A DNA stretch of 64,000 bases from Mya arenaria (taxonomy: Eukaryota > Mollusca > Bivalvia > Myida > Myidae): contig NC_069136.1 in assembly GCF_026914265.1 (NCBI RefSeq), positions 54,415,658-54,479,657 on the forward strand. Direction: 5' to 3'. The translations under genes and the position numbers were made by a program. Below the pieces are notes generated by a model. It ran no database searches. It was not told the DNA's origin and saw only the letters and a program-made list of their open reading frames with translations. This document shows, piece after piece, positions 46,751 through 58,788 of this stretch (its first letter is position 1; every line of letters starts with the position of its first letter).

Positions 46751-48957
46751 GCTCAGAGAGATCTTGTATCGTATTTACATCCCGCTATTAAATGTGCTTA
46801 TAAACTTACCGTGACTTGCCAAATCCTAATATCCTTTAATACAAGAATTCTGTAATCCAATAATATTTTGATATTTGTTTAAGGTTCAACAAATATTGAA
46901 ATAATCAAATGGAAATATTTAAAATCGTTAAACCTTAGGCTCGTGCACTCTAGAGATTGATCATGGCTTAAACGTTAGAAATGAAGTGAAAAGCTGATAA
47001 ACAATGACTGGAACAAACTGCACATACTGCAAGTGCCAAGTATATGCAGGTATATCTTCTGCATACATAGGTTAAAAATTGGTAATGGCGTAATCCCAAA
47101 ACATCTTCATATCGTTAAGAGTGCCAAGAAACGCTTCTAACGCATTGTTATTGAATTAATCATTATGTCGCATGTTTGTAGAAGGACGTACCCGAATTTC
47201 CGTTCGAGTACATTTTTGAAAAGGAATAAGAACAAAATAAAACATGTTTTAACTTGTTGGTGTTTAATCTATGGTATTTACAGTGTTTAGAACAATCTGA
47301 TTATTAAGACCAACAGCTACAGCTTAGTTGAAAAATAGGCTTTTGCCCAAAGGTTCTTTTATTCAGTCCATGGTCCGGAGTCTGAGCGTTTTCACTGGCC
47401 GTTTCTGTCCTTTTTTAAAAACAAAACAAATCTTGTTTCCACATTAACCATTCATTTTGTTATTGTCGTCTGAATGCCTTGATTTGACTGTTAAACTTGT
47501 TTAGAGAAATAATGTGCATATGCAGTCTGCTACGCAGTGACCTATCCTTGCAAAAAGTGGAGACGGCTGGCATCCCTTAATTTTCGTGAAAGTTGTGTAG
47601 GTTTGATTTGTTTCTAATTTATTAAAATGTCAAGCAGTCTGACTGTCAAATTAGTATCACTGACCAAAGTAATATTGAGATGTCTACATTAGGATTTTTC
47701 GGCGTTGTTCTGAGTACAAACATATGAATTCAGTTAGTTCACATTTGAACAAAACAGAAATAAATAACGTTAAGTTGCAATTTACTTAGTTCTAAAAATA
47801 CAGCGCAGAGTAAAACAAAAAAAATATACCGTAATTGATCAATAGAGAAAGATAAAAAATATCTACTGCTTAAAAACTAATTGCTACATTTAGTTAAGAG
47901 TAATCAAAGAAGGTGAAGTTTATCATAAAGTCAGCGAAATTTAATAAACTGTACTAACAATAAAAGGGTGTTATCTAACCTATTCGATTAATTTAAGTCT
48001 TAAAAGTTCAGGACACGCTTTAAACTCAAGTATATTCTGTGTTTACGAGATGACATATCAATATTTATAAAAGAAATTGTTTGGATTACTTGCCCAAACC
48101 AGTACAAAGGGTACTCAGACTTTCTTTCCTAAACGAAAAAACAAACTTCTTGGTAATATATAAAAACCCCCAGATATAACTTATAAGCTGTGAAAAATGC
48201 TGGTCATATGGACCACTAAATCATTTTTAAATAAAGCGTAAGCTACATGCAAATTTTCATCGCTATACAACTTTGAACCAACTTAAGTAATTGCAATTCC
48301 AATGTTTGTCTTCACAATAGTTTGCTACATGCAGTATTATTACCATTTTTATTCTGGTTTTGTAACAGCGACCTTGTCATTGTCCCACTGACCCCAAATG
48401 TAATCCCATAAAGACGCAAGATACAATAATCTATTTAAAGTCGGGTATATGATAACTAGAAACATTAGCTCAATGAACTATTTTTCGACAGGAATAACAA
48501 ACATACACAATATAACAAAGGTTAATGATGAACTGGTGACCTGGAAAAAAAGCAGCTTTGAATAAGATACGTATAGAAAAACTATTTACAAAGGCCGATT
48601 CTTATTATATTCATGCAAACAATTTCAAAAAGTAGGATGGATTAGAGCACTGCATACAATGATAACATCAACTAGTTTTCCCGGTTGTAAGGTTAGTCCA
48701 CACGCGCCCTTTTCCACTAGTTGACATTCCACTGTAAAATGGTATGCTCTGTCAATAGTATAATTTAGGATACTAATAGCATACATATTAAACAGCAAGA
48801 TTGTAAGTAGCAGTATGTACTTGGAACATAAAGCATGGTATTGTAGTGTAGTTGGTAAAAATGTTATAAATACTTTTTTGTGTTTAGTTTGCTAAAAAAT
48901 CTTTGGAAAAAGATTATTAACATATTTAGCATTTTCAAGAGAGACCTGTCAAGGTGT
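46751..48957. other. Noncoding; one fragment of the AGCGACCTTG repeat
   Basis: Positions 48340-48425 (ttgtaacagcgaccttg...cccactgaccccaaatgtaatccc) belong to the family seen at 53740-54320. Nothing else is supported. Confidence 0.5.
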
Positions 48958-49470
48958 GGATCAGCAATCTATATTCAAAGTAGTTTTGAGAGTACTATAT
49001 TTCTTTTGGGAGGCTGGTCCATACCTGGCCGGAAATAGTTTTTCACATATTTAGATGTTCTCACTGATGGCACATTTACTCGGTGGTTTTCATATCTGAG
49101 ATTAAAATTACCTGCCCTAAATGCTACAAGGTGAATATATTCAGGTGAGATACCGATCAGACGTTTGTAAGTGTCAATAGCGATGCATCGTACAATGCCC
49201 AGATGTTAAATTGGCAATTTAACTTTATGAAGAAGAATTTCCTAAGTTGAGTTGTTATCATTAAAGACATTTTTTAAAGCTGTGTATTGAATTTTGTCTA
49301 TGTATTCTGTGTTGGCCTTGCTTATAAAAAGCCAAATAACATGAAGGTAATTGTATCTGATAAAAGTCTTATAAATAATAAGCTTATTATTGATTGACAT
49401 ATATTTGCTTAGTCGTTGAAGGATATTCAGTCGTTTAGCTGCTTTTTCGCATATCAAAACATAAAGTGCT
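48958..49470 (-). pseudogene. Non-LTR reverse transcriptase C-terminal remnant
   Basis: The reverse frame 49457-49242 reads ICEKAAKRLNILQRLSKYM, then INNKLIIYKTFIRYNYLHVIW and KIQYTALKNVFND, the thumb and C-terminal hallmark of CR1/Jockey-type RT (A-K-LN-L-R---L, YK-FI-SNF-YC---W, I---Q--ALR----D). Degenerate homology continues below 49242 (GISPEYIHLVAFRAG, NFNLRYENHRVNVPSVRTSKYV). The catalytic palm is absent. It pairs with the endonuclease part at 50690-52577 on the same strand. Confidence 0.75.
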
Positions 49471-49779
49471 GGTGACCTGGAAATTATCCTTGGCTTATGA
49501 TTTCATTGGTCATATTCGGATGGGTCTTTTGCTTACCTTTAGTTTACCTTTAAATATTCAATATTTTACTGCGTAATATACCTTCACTAATGGTTTTGCT
49601 GTATTGATGTTTATGGGTCATTGCTTTTGAAGTTTAAAGAGCGGAGCCTAGTACACCAGTTAATTTAAAGAATTTTCTGGAGGTATTTGATTTATCAAAT
49701 TGTGATGATATAGTATATTGCTGTCTCATTTTGTTTGCATTTTTTCCTATCAGCAAGAAAGTTAAATCTGGTTCCTTAT
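49471..49779. other. Junction between RT remnant and recombinase fragment
   Basis: No recognisable RT palm motif on the reverse strand and no recombinase motif on the forward strand. It may hold one insertion boundary. Confidence 0.3.
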
Positions 49780-50272
49780 AGTAAAAAAGAAAATTAAAAG
49801 GTCCAAACATTTTATTAGCAAGAGATGTAGAAGTGGCGGAGAATGGGTTATAGGTGTATTTTAAATGGTCTAAGACTATTCAGACTGGATATAATTTTAG
49901 GCATGCGATTATCTGTTATGATAGATTCTAGTTTATGTCCAGAACGAGCCTTTACTTATATGTTGAAAGATGTTAAAAGAGAACCAGATCAGCCTTTATT
50001 TTTATTAAAGTCAGGTCAGCCTATATTTTACCATTGTTTTATGGGAGTGTTGAAGAAAAACATTAATCAAACTGGTTTAGATGAGGAAAAGTTTTCAACG
50101 AATTCCTTTAGAAGAGGGATGGCTACATTGGCTTTTAGACTTGGTTTACCGTCAGATATCATACAACTTATGGGGACTGGCGTTTGGACGCTTACAAAAC
50201 CTATTTCGATGTTCGATTGCTGATAAAGTTAAAATTTCGATGTTTATTGTACAGGAGTTAGAAAAGAAATAA
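49780..50272 (+). pseudogene. Tyrosine recombinase C-terminal remnant
   Basis: A decayed forward reading gives WSKTIQ (49867-49884), then in the frame from 49843 SLCPERAFTYMLKD, PDQPLFLLKSGQP and FSTNSFRRGMATLAFRLGLP, then after a one-base slip at the G4 run 50172-50175 GDWRLDAYKTYFD, and finally DKVKISMFIVQELEKK with a stop at 50272. This is the C-terminal catalytic half of an eukaryotic tyrosine recombinase (Crypton/DIRS type). The H of the H-x-x-R box is N here. The N-terminal half was not found. It is not a copy of the recombinase at 21538; sequence and spacing differ. Confidence 0.65.
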
Positions 50273-50689
50273 ATATTTGGATTATGATGTAACATAGTTT
50301 GTTATATTTCCAGGTTAGCATTTAGCAGACTCTTACAAAATAATGTGTGAATACTATGTTGCATGAAAAAAATAGAAGCATTAAAATTAATAGTGTTGTT
50401 ACGATTTGCTTTTATGTCTGTTGCTTTATATTTATTTGTTTTATTCTATGTTGCTTTGTTTGGGCTTTTGTTGGCGGCTTGCTTGGGTGGTGAAATTTGA
50501 TGTGCCTACTTAAACAAATTTCTTGTTGATTTGTAACTTATTGATGGATTTATACGTATTTGTTTTGTTGATTGATTTATTTATGGTCAATTTATTTGCA
50601 ACTCGATCAAATTCGAATTAGCAAATACATTATTAACTATGACTTTGTGTTTGTGCCGTTTTTTCAATAGTCGATATGAAAATTTATAT
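50273..50689. other. Region expected to hold the missing RT palm; not found
   Basis: AT-rich, repeated tttgttttattt-like words. No YxDD box or other RT core motif is visible on the reverse strand. Confidence 0.45.
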
Positions 50690-52577
50690 TGTAAGATCAG
50701 AGTCTTGTCAACTGGTTACAATAATTAGATTCATAAGCAGATTATAAATTAAAGAATCTTTGCCAGTAGTGATGATATTGGGAGGAATCGGATTTGTCCC
50801 AGTTGCTTTTGTTGGATTTAACCTAACAATATATTTTCTAATAACTGTATCAGGGACCGGGGTGAAATGAAAAGCATCTGATATTTGGCAAGTTTCCTGT
50901 ATTTAATCAAGTATATGGTATTTATCTTTAAACTCAGTTCAAGACATTACAATAGTTCCCGCTCTTTCAATGTGAAATGAGTATATATTATTTGATAACA
51001 GCTTTTGAACAGAAACCATATTTTCTATGTTCAACCTGTCTTTGCGTATTATTCAGTTATTCGATTTATTTGTAGATTTCTGTGAGAGGAAAGGTTAAAT
51101 CGACCAAATGTCTTTAGATTTGGATTTCCAACTACTCCGTTCTTGGAAATAAAAAGCTACAGTATAGATTCTCTTTTGAATTTGGTTTTAAGATTTCTGA
51201 AATTTGTGCAGCTTTACCAGTTTGTCATGTTCTAATTTCTGTAACAGGTGTTTCTTGCTTGACGAGTCTTGTAAATAAGTTTACGGCACCTAGAGTTCAT
51301 AGAAGGTGGGGGATTCCTTTTTTGTTTTGTTTACTTTACTGGGGCATGCTCGTCAATGACCTGTTTCAAAAGATGGAACGGTACATGGCAAAGATGTTCA
51401 GAAAATGTTTTGTATGACCTATAAGAGACCTTCTTTTTCATAAATGGCTCACATTGCTGTCTAATACTTGTCGCTGTGGTGGTTGGCATTAAAGTTATTA
51501 GGTTGACAGTTTCACATACAAAATACTTTACACTGCTGTGGATGAATCAATAAGTATGGGCCTGCAGTTTAAAAAAAAACATGTATGTTAAGAGAAAGTA
51601 TTTTCCAGGCTGAAGTTATCACAAATATTATGAAGAGGTTTACATTTATCTCTTGTCAGTAAGTCATTATTTAAACCTTTCCTAGCTGATGATATATTCA
51701 AAAGGTATCATCATTGTGTTCAAACACTTAAAGGTATAATTTTCAAAGTCTGTATCTGACATAGACGGTATGTGATACAAGTACAGAATACCCAATCTAC
51801 GCCTCTGGAGTGACAGTTTATATCAGACACTTTTGAGTTGGTCATTTTCCAGGTTCATTCGGTGTTTGAAGAGGAGAAAACCTCTTGCGAAGCCCATCAA
51901 TCCTCCACCATGGCAGTTGCGATTGCGTTTTTTCAACTTGTATCCGTCTGCGATGAAATGGTTGTTGTTGAAGCTGTCATCCAGTTCGGCTTCAGCAATT
52001 ACGAGCGGATCTAAATGTTTGTCATCAAGAAGTTTCACGAATTTCATAGAATTCGTTTCGTATGCTGTTAAAATTAAGGTAGCTTAGAACCGGACGTTCA
52101 TTGTTTTCATTTAGTAGAGCTTTGACTATGTCAAATAAGTCTGAAGACTCACTGTTCGTGCTGCAATATAATATAGAATCAATACTCGTACGGTTTGTGG
52201 TGTCCGCTGTTGTGTCCTCGCCAGGTTGTAGCCAGTCTTCTTTATGATCTGGAATTGGGTGAAAGGAGTCATTTATATCCAAAAAAACTCTGGTCAGTTG
52301 CGGTTGATCCTCGTCCATCTGGTAGCTGAGTGGATATTTTTTGGGGTGGGGATAAACAAATAAGTATGAAAAATGATAGCAATGATTATATTTGGGCATA
52401 TGCACATAGCGGACATGTAAATGAAGTAACAGATAGGTTTATCTTTAATGCTAATTTCAGATCTTGATATTTTCTTTCCATGAGTTGAGAACGCTTTTTT
52501 TTATAAATCCAGTGTTGACAAGTAGAGCATATTAAAAATGAATGATCTTTGCATACAATTGTATTTAAAAAATGCAA
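50690..52577 (-). pseudogene. Non-LTR retrotransposon 5' half: zinc finger, endonuclease, RT start
   Basis: Reading on the reverse strand: a cysteine finger (VCKDHSFLICSTCQHWIYKK then FTCPLC, 52577-52386); YLNFNSIRNEFYEI, then after a slip LVIAEAELDDSF and RNRNCHGGGLMGF (51823-52047), the start of an EEP-type endonuclease; CKPLHNICDNFSLEN near 51650; SYRSYKTFSEHLCHVPFHLL and VIDEHAPVK near 51350-51430; then PVPDTVIRKYIVRLNPTKATG and PPNIITTGKDSL at 50730-50880, the segment before the RT fingers. The order fits ORF2 of a CR1/Jockey-group element. Frames are broken many times. Confidence 0.75.
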
Positions 52578-53739
52578 TTATTCATATAATAATTAAGTGA
52601 AACATCGCCACTCAGAAGAAGTGATAAAGAAAATAAACAAACCTGAAAGGTCACTTTTCGATTTGCCAATTTTCCATCCGAAATCACTCCGTCTGAATAC
52701 TCAACCACAAATGGCGAATTTACATTTGGCTGCCACAAGTCCGCCTGTCCTGGCGCAGTTTTTGTGGTTTGCGATTTGGAATATTTATCTCATACGATTT
52801 AATTAAATTTAAGATAAAGAGAAGGTAAAAAGACATTAATAAAATGCTGTTAACAAATTGCGCCATACCAGCTGCATGCAACAGTTAGCAGGTTCATCAT
52901 ACACCATCACATGAACTTGCTGAACAATAAGGTTTATCACTATTCATAATTTCTATCTAAAGATATTGAGCCGTATTTTCGGCCGTTAGGCCGTCTGAAA
53001 TAACACTGACTTCATGTGAAATTCAAAGGATAATCGGAAACGAGATCTTTAAATTTATGAATATTTAAAAGTTGAAGAATTAGAATTCCCCGCGATTTTT
53101 TTTTCACATTGTATTCAGACTTGTTTTTGGTGTAATTCGGCCCTGCTCTGTTTTCTATCCTTGCATTGAGACTTACTTGAAAACAACGTCATTTCGAGTC
53201 GTGCTTAACAGCTGACCAATAAGCTGACGATATAGAAATGGAAAGATACTGCTGACAAATTGCTGACCATAAAGATGAAAAAGGGAATGCGTATTTGTGA
53301 AATGAAGAGTTAATTTTTGATTCATTTTATACCATTAGTTTGTTGAGTAATAACTTTATAAGGACATGTTATTTCAGTTGATATTTTTATATTTTATAAG
53401 AGCGTTTAGTTGAAGGCCACACGCAAACTGGCTGTCATATATATATATATATACTGACGCCCTACAATAAATCTATTAATACAGCATCTGCCATTTCGTT
53501 ACCTTTTAAGCGGTGAAAACATTTCTATATTGAAAAATAACACGTATTTATTCAAACATTGCAATACTCTGTAATACTGTGCATGGTTATGATATTCCTT
53601 TCAGAAAGCTGCACTGACTCAGAGATTACCCAATAACAATTAAACCAAAAACAATCTCTATTACATGTCGAACATTCAAACAATTCTGGCTCTAGTCATC
53701 CTGCTGGTTTACCACGGCCGAGAATCTTTTTTAAAGATA
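52578..53739. other. Noncoding, no gene supported
   Basis: May include the degraded 5' end of the non-LTR element. The forward frame 52597-52806 has no motif. A short (TA)n lies at about 53440-53455. Confidence 0.45.
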
Positions 53740-54320
53740 TCTCTTGTTGCTAATTGATGTAATAGCGACCTTGACCTTGACCCAACCAACCAATGTATGT
53801 CTTTACATGAGCTTACTGCATTGCGCGATTACCACCGTACGTTTATCGTAACTAAAGTTATTTGGCAGAAACCATTTTTTCTAATCTTTGTGACAGCGAC
53901 CCTGACCATGACCGCACAAACACATGTATGTCTGAATATGAACTTGCTACATGGAGTGTTTCATTACTAAACGTTATTGGGCAGAAACTATTTTTCTTTT
54001 TTTATTTACAATGACGTTGACTTTGACTCCACCGTCTCCAAATGAAATTGTAAGGTTCGCCTTCCCTTAAGTTTCTTGCAATATATATTTTATCACCAAA
54101 CGTTAATCCTAACTAATTTTATGGAGCGTAAATCAGTTTTCTATTTTTAATAACAGCGATCTCGTCTCCACGTACTCAAAAGGAAACTCCAAGGGACCTC
54201 TCCACAGGAGTTTGGTGTATGCCCAGTTGTATTACTCGCTTTACATCAATCACAATTCAAAATATTGAGCGGAAACCTCAAGTTTGACGCCCGCCTGCCC
54301 AGACGGACGACATACTATTC
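53740..54320. repeat. Degenerate ~130-bp repeat (ACAGCGACCTTGACCTTGACC family)
   Basis: agcgaccttgaccttgaccc at about 53765 is followed by weaker copies near 53890, 54010 and 54155, each trailed by (a)ttnctaaacgttatt(g)ggcagaaa. The block ends gcccagacggacgac. A family I associate with bivalves. Confidence 0.65.
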
Positions 54321-54809
54321 TGATCAACCGGTATTATGTCGAAAACGTGTTTAACAATACAAATCTGTATGTACACACAGCACAGCTACGATAGTAACAA
54401 ATTCGTATAAAGATTAGAGACCAAATATGGAAAAGTATGGGGTCACCGTGTGGCCAGTCCTAGGCCAATGGCATTGCGTCATTCATTTTGGAGGCGTTAT
54501 GTTCTGCCATATGACCCATTATTGTCAAATGTTCATAATCCTATTTTTTTACTTCAATAATGAATGACAATATTCCTTTTCAACTTAAATAATCTAAAAA
54601 TCTGTTAACCCTGAGAAGAATAAGGAGGGTGCGTGTGCTTACAAGAATAAGAAATATAATGACAAAGTATTTTTGAATGGTAAATGTATACATTTATTCA
54701 AACGACTCTCTCATTCAATTTTAACAAACATGTATATTCAAAGATTGTTTTGTTTAAATACTTTGCTATGAAATGGTTATACGAACAAGTTTTAAATGTA
54801 ACTCCTTAA
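54321..54809. other. Noncoding, nothing identified
   Basis: AT-rich sequence before the minisatellite; no feature supported. Confidence 0.55.
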
Positions 54810-56675
54810 ATATTTACTTATAGGGTGATAACTCAGCCGTTCATGAATCAGGGTATAATGTTATTTACTTATAGGGTGATAACTCAACCGTTCATAAATC
54901 AGTTTCAAATGGTATTTACTTATAGGGTGATAACTCAACCGTTCATGCATCAGGTTCAAATGTGATTTACTTATAGGGTGATAACTCAACCATTCATGAA
55001 TTAGGATAAACTGCTATTTACTTATAGGGTGATAACTCAACCATTCATACATCAGGAAATACTGCTATTTACTTAAAGGGTGATAACTCAACCATTCATG
55101 AATTAGGATAAACTGCTATTTACTTATAGGGTAATAACTCAACCATTCATGCATCAGGATATATTGTTATTTACTTAAAGGGTTATAACTCAACCATTCA
55201 TGCATCAGGATATACTGTTATTTACTTAAAGGGTTATAACTCAACCATTCATGCATCAGGATATACTGTTATTTACTTAAAGGGTTATAACTCAACCATT
55301 CATACATCAGGAAATAGTGTTATTTACTTATAGGGTGATAACCATTCATGAATTAGGATAAACTGCTATTTACTTATAGGGTGATAACTCAACCATTCAT
55401 GCATCAGGATATATTGTTATTTACTTAAAGGGTTATAACTCAACCATTCATGCATCAGGATATACTGTTATTTACTTAAAGGGTTATAACTCAACCATTC
55501 ATACATCAGGAAATAGTGTTATTTACTTATAGGGTGATAACCATTCATGAATTAGGATAAACTGCTATTTACTTATAGGTTGATAACTCAATCATTCATG
55601 CATCAGGATATACTGTTATTTACTTAAAGGGTTATAACTCAACCATTCATACATCAGGAAATAGTGCTATTTACTTAAAGGGTGATAACTCAACCATTCA
55701 TGAATTAGGATAAACTGCTATTTACTTATAGGGTGATAACTCAACCATTCATGCATCAGGATATATTGTTATTTACTTAAAGGGTTATAACTCAACCATT
55801 CATGAATTAGGATAAACTGCTATTTACTTATAGGGTGATAACTCAATCATTCATGCATCAGGATATACTGTTATTTACTTAAAGGGTTATAACTCAACCA
55901 TTCATACATCAGGAAATAGTGCTATTTACTTAAAGGGTGATAACTCAACCATTCATGAATTAGGATAAACTGCTATTTACTTATAGGGTGATAACTCAAC
56001 CATTCATGCATCAGGATATCCTGTTATTTACTTATAGGGTGATAACTCAACCATTCATGAATTAGGATATACTGTTATTTACTTATAGGGTGATAACTCA
56101 ACCATTCATGAATTAGGATAAACTGCTATTTACTTATAGGGTGATAACTCAACCATTCATGCATCAGGATATCCTGTTATTTACTTATAGGGTGATAACT
56201 CAACCATTCATGCATCAGGATATCCTGTTATTTACTTAAAGGGTGATAACTCAACCATTCATGAATCAGGATATCCTGTTATTTACTTAAAGGGTGATAA
56301 CTCAACCATTCATGAATCAGGATATCCTGTTATTTACTTAAAGGGTGATAACTCAACCATTCATGAATCAGGATATCCTGTTATTTACTTAAAGGGTGAT
56401 AACTCAACCATTCATGAATCAGGATATCCTGTTATTTACTTAAAGGGTGATAACTCAACCATTCATGAATCAGGATATCCTGTTATTTACTTAAAGGGTG
56501 ATAACTAAACCATTCATGAATCAGGATATGCTGTTATTTACTTTTGGGGTGATGACTCAACCATTCATGAATTAGGATATACTGTTATTTACTTATAGGG
56601 TGATAACTCAACCATTCATGAATTAGGATATACTGTTATTTACTTATAGGGTGATAACTCAACCATTCATGCAAT
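54810..56675. repeat. 51-bp minisatellite, roughly 35 copies
   Basis: The unit ttatttacttaaagggtgataactcaaccattcatgaatcaggatatcctg repeats head to tail (for example 56281, 56332, 56383 are 51 bp apart). The first few copies are 55-58 bp, and variants differ at agggTGATAA/agggTTATAA and catGAATT/catGCATC. Variant patterns are themselves reiterated (a block around 55330-55530 repeats the preceding one), so there is higher-order expansion. Stops occur in every unit; noncoding. Confidence 0.93.
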
Positions 56676-57439
56676 AGAAACAAATCAACAATTAGCATAC
56701 AAATTATGATGCAAACAAAGTTATCATAAAAGGACAATAACTCGCATAAGACAAAATGTACGTTTAGTCTGGTCCATTGTTCAATTGATAATACAAGGCC
56801 ACTGGCCTAAAATACCTTTTTTAACAAACATCCTAACTACGAAGTACATATGCTAATTTCTTTTTCAAATACCAATAAAGAATCTTGGAGATTGTACACG
56901 AGTTCACACAAGAAATGCTTTTTCTTTGAATATTTGATGAAATAAACAACACCTTTTACATTTACAAACATTGGTAATTTAAATGTCTTGGTACTTTGAT
57001 AAAAAAATATGGAAAAATTGTAGAGTTCCAAAATGTAATGTACTTTTACATGTGTATAAAAATTGAAAAATAATGCAATTGTTATACATGATCTTCTGAT
57101 GCTCATGTGATTGTTGAAGATTATAGACTATGATACCCTTATCTTTCTTGAATGTTTCAAGTATTGTATTATACTGTTAATGATTGCTTGAATTGCCGTT
57201 GTAAGTGTTATGAATATTTATATGAAAAACTACAGAAACAAGTCTAGTAGTCATAAGTTTAAACATACCCCCCGTTTAATGGCACAGGGTTAACGCCAAT
57301 GACAGATAACACAAAAACAAGGCATCACAAACCAAAAACATGGCTTGAAGACCATATTGTATATGTTATCTTAAAACAAATGTGATTATTTTTGTATAAT
57401 TACTGTAATGACCAAATCAACTATAAGAATACCTTAAAA
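56676..57439. other. Noncoding, nothing identified
   Basis: AT-rich; the 89-codon reverse frame at 56837-57106 looks composition-driven. Confidence 0.5.
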
Positions 57440-57770
57440 CTTTGCTCTCTCAGATAGACTGCTTTGCATATTTGTTTTATCTTGGTGGGAAACAGTGATA
57501 TAAGACTGGTGTCAAAATATCAGATCGCAGTTTTTAATATTTACGGTCGAAACTTCAGTTTTGTGGCTAAAAGTTTTACTAACGCTTTAAAAAATGAGTT
57601 TTAAAACATCAATTTACGAACGTAGATATGAAAACCTGCGATATAATTGTTTGTCATCATTCTTATTTAGCTGGTTCTTAGACATATACGCATACCAAAA
57701 AGCAAATGACAGAAAGTCACTTAAACAAAATTTCGCATATCCAAGTCAAGAAAAAATACGTTTTCAATGG
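57440..57770. repeat. Foldback (palindromic) dispersed repeat, copy 2
   Basis: The left arm (gtgatataagactggtgtcaaaa, cagatcgcagtttttaatattt) is the inverted counterpart of the right arm (aaacatcaatttacgaac, gatatgaaaacctgcgatat, tttgtcatcattctta), with a centre at about 57585. Same family as 41480-41790. The frame 57594-57779 lies inside the right arm and is not a gene. Confidence 0.7.
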
Positions 57771-58788
57771 CTTTACTGACGATATCTGACAAAATGGAAC
57801 ATTCTCTGTCTTCTTTTGAATATTTACTGCACTCACAATTACTAGCTATATATATTGACGCTAGAAAATTGTGTGAAACTTGCCAAAGATGTTTTGGATA
57901 ATGATAATGCTAAAATATTATCAATCGTTCATTTAAGATCTTTACTTTCTTACGACCCTGTATTAAAACTCTTATGGAATGAATGGAAATCAAGCAAATC
58001 TAAAAATAATATTTGTGTCACGCGTTTTTTTTTAAAGTACAATCAAAGATAATATAAATAACTTAAAAAGAACTTGAGAATCTGAGAATATGTTAGTGAA
58101 AATATCAGCAAATGCCGTAGTTATCAAACAATCAGCATACATATACATATAAGACATTGTGCAATACAAATAAAGCATGACGCATCATGCTTATGGAGCA
58201 CATAGTGGTTCCGGGCTGGTATTCAATATTGGTCTAATTGGATCTAAGAACGATGTAGCTAATCGGATTAATTGTTATTAATAACTGATCAATAGGGTGA
58301 ATGAACTCAATGATGTATGACAAAAAGACTTAACTTAAGATGAATGTTGAATACCACCCCCGATGATTGAATCTTAGAAAAAATATAAACACGAATCAAT
58401 GGTAAAAAGTTATGATATTTTAAACACGGTTTTCGCGTAAGTATGTGTCCAACCAAGACCTTCAATGCATTGAAATGCAGATAAATGTCCATATTTTTTA
58501 TATAAAAATCAATTCTGCAGGTAAGATCACCTATAGGTGCATGTGTTCAACCCATATACTACCATGTGAATATTCAGATTGAAACACTTAATACTTGTAT
58601 TAAGCTAATGACTCGCTTGTCTCTTTTGTGTTTGACGCTGTTGTTTACGTATCTTTGAAACCGTGTCTGTTGTCATTGTATTTAACATCATGAACCAATT
58701 CGATTTTATACTAAAATGAAGAACTCGGTATTGTTTCGCTGCTTACTATACCCGAATAGAGAATCTTTTGAAAACTGCGGCGTTTTGT
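57771..58788. other. Noncoding 3' flank of the J-domain paralogue
   Basis: Positions 58355-58465 resemble 40895-40985, and 58605-58720 resembles 42895-43010, the flanks of the other copy. No gene is supported; the frame 57855-58052 has no motif. Confidence 0.5.

Noticed and set aside
54810..56675. CRISPR-like array
   Set aside because: There are no unique spacers; the whole 51-bp unit repeats, and the context is an animal genome.
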